From Streptomyces aureocirculatus (GTDB lineage: Bacteria > Actinomycetota > Actinomycetes > Streptomycetales > Streptomycetaceae), in contig NZ_JOAP01000040.1 in NCBI RefSeq assembly GCF_000720475.1, positions 1 through 64,000 of the forward strand: a DNA stretch of 64,000 bases, given 5' to 3'. A program made the position numbers and the translations under genes. The notes under the pieces are model-generated. The model saw nothing but the letters and a program-made list of their open reading frames with translations. It made no database searches and was not told the DNA's origin. Every line of letters begins with the position of its first letter. The first letter of the stretch is position 1. Below are positions 62,410 to 64,000 of the stretch, in pieces.

Positions 62410-63219
62410 GTGTTCTCCCGCCTCGCTCGACTGAGCCGCCCCAAGGCCCTCGCCGTCTCGGCGGCCCCCCTCGCCGCCCTGCTCGCGGTCGCCGCGCTCG
62501 CGCCGCTGCCGTTCGCCGTCGCCCAGCCGGGCGGCACCGCGGACGTGCTCGGGAAGTACAAGGGCAAGCCGGTCCTCACCGTCACCGGAGCACCGCAGCG
62601 CAAGACCGAGGGGCAGTTGCGGATGACGACCATCGTGGCGACGGGCCCGCAGATGGACGTACGGATCGGGGATGTCGTCGACGGATGGTTCCGCACGGAC
62701 CGCGCCGTGATGCCGAAGGACTCCGTCTATCCGAGCGGCGACGACGTCGAGAAGGTCGAGGAGCACAACCTCGGCGACATGCGGAAGTCCCAGGGCAAGG
62801 CCACGCGGGCCGCGCTCCGCTATCTGCGCGAGAACGGCGTCGAGGGCACCGACAAGGTCGGCGTCGACGTCGACCTCGGCAAGATCGGCGGGCCGAGCGC
62901 GGGCCTCTTCCTCTCCCTCGGCATCATCGACAAGCTGGACGGCGACGGCAGCGGCGGGGACCTGACCGGCGGCCGCACCATCGCGGGCACCGGCACCATC
63001 AGCGAGGACGGCGAGGTGGGAGCCGTCGGCGGCGTCGCCCTGAAGACCCAGGCCGCGGGCCGGGACGGCGCCACCGTCTTCCTCGTACCCAAGGACGAGT
63101 GCTCGGACGCCGAGGCCGAGAAGCCCGAAGGCCTGAAGCTCATCCCGGTGACTACGCTGTCGGGCACGATCGACGCGCTGCGAGCCCTGCGGAAGGGCGA
63201 GCCGGTCCCGAGCTGCTGA
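62410..63219 (+). CDS. Secreted Lon-type (S16) serine protease
   Basis: A 269-aa exported protein. A basic start and long hydrophobic segment (about 14-40, ending AVAQ) give a signal peptide or anchor. The remaining sequence ends in the proteolytic domain of Lon: GKIGGPSAGLFLSLGII with Ser163, and VALKTQAAGRDGATVFLVP with Lys212, the Ser-Lys dyad. There is no ATPase domain. Membrane-tethered Lon domains with a degenerate PDZ region are known in actinobacteria and firmicutes (YlbL type). GTG 62410. Its end overlaps a small gene on the other strand by 68 bp. Confidence 0.85.
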   Translation: MFSRLARLSRPKALAVSAAPLAALLAVAALAPLPFAVAQPGGTADVLGKYKGKPVLTVTGAPQRKTEGQLRMTTIVATGPQMDVRIGDVVDGWFRTDRAVMPKDSVYPSGDDVEKVEEHNLGDMRKSQGKATRAALRYLRENGVEGTDKVGVDVDLGKIGGPSAGLFLSLGIIDKLDGDGSGGDLTGGRTIAGTGTISEDGEVGAVGGVALKTQAAGRDGATVFLVPKDECSDAEAEKPEGLKLIPVTTLSGTIDALRALRKGEPVPSC

Positions 63220-63364
63220 CCAGGCGCAGGCCCAACTCGACCATGGTCCATCCCAGTTGGCTGCGGATCGGGGCGCGCGGCTCGGGCCGCACGGTCGCCG
63301 CCCTGGTCAGTTCCGCCGCGCGGGTACGGTGCAGATACAGATGTACGTCCGGGTGCATCGCCAT
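63152..63364 (-). CDS. Small protein downstream of the ArsR-like regulator
   Basis: A 70-aa basic protein (MAMHPDVHLYLHRTRAAELTRAAT...), rich in Arg and Ala. GAGAGG lies just before the ATG (63362-63364) on the minus strand, and the regulator ends 35 bp upstream, so it is probably co-transcribed. The start resembles small Streptomyces proteins of unknown function. Its 3' end overlaps the protease gene, which lowers confidence. Confidence 0.55.
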   Translation of the reverse strand: MAMHPDVHLYLHRTRAAELTRAATVRPEPRAPIRSQLGWTMVELGLRLVSSSGPARPSAGLAARRSCPTA

Positions 63365-63370
63365 GCCTCT

Positions 63371-63410
63371 CAGTCCGTGTCGGTCCGTGTCAGTCCGTGT
63401 CAGTCCGTGC
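63371..63410. repeat. 10-bp tandem repeat
   Basis: Four units of cagtccgtgt (one variant, last base altered in the fourth) at 63371-63410, across the stop codon of the ArsR-like gene. Confidence 0.85.
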
Positions 63411-64000
63411 GCCGGGTCGGGAGCAAGTGCGTGTGGACGCGGACCGTCGCCGTGTCGGCCGTTTCCGTCTCCGGCGCCAATCCCCGGTAGCTCTCCACGA
63501 GTTCGTGCAGGCGCGCCTTCAGCTCCGCGGTCTGCCCGGGCGTCAGGGTCAGGGAGAAGTCGCTGATGTCGGAGCTCTCGACCCACTCCTGCGTCCAGTC
63601 CTCGTCGGTGGCGATCCAGGTGGTGACCTCGGTGGCGTGCTGGGTCGCGTGCTCGTACATGAACGCGTTGTAGGCGCCGCGCACCTCCGGGTCCGCGTCC
63701 CTGCCGAGCTGGTTGTCCACGTACGTACCGTCGTAGGTCGCCCGCCACCACCGCTCGCGCCCCTTGCCGCGCCCCGGGTCGTCCTCGGCGAAGCCGTGCT
63801 CCGCGAGCTGGCGCAGGTGATAGCTCGTGGCGCCGCTGGATTCGCCCAGGCGCTTGGCGAGCTGGGAGGCGGTCGCGGGGCCGTCCAGGCGCAGCGAGCC
63901 GAGCAAGCGCATCCGCAGCGGATGCGCGAGCCCGCGCAGCGAGCGCGGATCGAGATGCTTGACCTTGCGGGGCTGTGCCGCCTGCTCCGGCGGCGACTGT
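63400..64000 (-). CDS. ArsR-like winged-helix regulator (5' end outside window)
   Basis: The frame runs in from the window edge: RKVKHLDPRSLRGLAHPLR precedes a winged helix (MRLLGSLRLDGPATASQLAKRL, SSGATSYHLRQLAEHGF), so the true start is beyond 64000; the ATG at 63910-63912 is internal. The rest (about 115 residues) is the variable C-terminal part, with TEVTTWIATDEDWTQEWVESSD and an LTPGQTAELKARLHEL helix. The type often controls an adjacent exporter, which would lie outside this window. Confidence 0.88.
   Translation of the reverse strand, partial: QSPPEQAAQPRKVKHLDPRSLRGLAHPLRMRLLGSLRLDGPATASQLAKRLGESSGATSYHLRQLAEHGFAEDDPGRGKGRERWWRATYDGTYVDNQLGRDADPEVRGAYNAFMYEHATQHATEVTTWIATDEDWTQEWVESSDISDFSLTLTPGQTAELKARLHELVESYRGLAPETETADTATVRVHTHLLPTRRTD

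Overview
The window is high-GC actinobacterial chromosome, almost certainly Streptomyces. The evidence is the very high third-position GC, frequent GTG/TTG starts, a TTA codon in an accessory gene (bldA-type), the melC1/melC2 tyrosinase operon, an abaA-like ATPase/XRE/DUF397 cluster, a 93-aa HupA, and tandem pkaA/pkaB kinases. From memory, the left half follows the S. coelicolor order SCO2975 to about SCO2940 (pkaA, pkaB, prfB, ftsE, ftsX, smpB, ssrA, narK, nnaR, sigU, rsuA, malic enzyme, hupA, murA). This synteny could not be checked here.

Layout. 1-6.3 kb: a truncated FHA-FtsK/SpoIIIE (EssC-like) ATPase diverges from two membrane Ser/Thr kinases. 6.4-15 kb: conserved core with prfB, a LAETG-anchored surface protein, ftsE-ftsX with an S41 protease, the smpB-ssrA trans-translation pair, and a PBP4-type carboxypeptidase. 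15-25 kb: MFS/LysR pair, a block of secreted or membrane proteins of unknown function, then the nitrate module narK-nnaR. 25-35.5 kb: a CGNR regulator, the sigU-rsuA sigma/anti-sigma couple, a HelD-like ATPase, a candidate small RNA with its own promoter and terminator, NAD-malic enzyme, hupA, murA, yqgE. 35.8-43.9 kb: GH20 hexosaminidase, then an overlapping three-gene xanthine-dehydrogenase-like operon whose Fe-S subunit has a giant low-complexity extension and whose large subunit lacks the expected catalytic glutamate. 44-46.8 kb: an ECF sigma factor overlapping a membrane protein with a dead L,D-transpeptidase domain, diverging from an intact L,D-transpeptidase lipoprotein, then tRNA-Cys. 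47-57.7 kb: accessory DNA of locally lower GC with two related WXG100-like/effector loci flanking the melanin operon and an abaA-like cluster. 57.8-64 kb: MFS exporter, a 24-bp inverted-repeat element, a DEAD/DEAH helicase, IclR, a secreted Lon-type protease and a truncated ArsR-like regulator.

The strongest leads for something new are: (1) the sigma / dead-YkuD membrane protein / live-YkuD lipoprotein module, which looks like a cell-wall-sensing circuit; (2) the two WXG100-like effector loci, one ending in a DUF1023 hydrolase with an overlapping lipoprotein; (3) the xanthine-dehydrogenase-like complex with altered active site and 570-residue extension; (4) several unexplained palindromes and tandem hairpin repeats.
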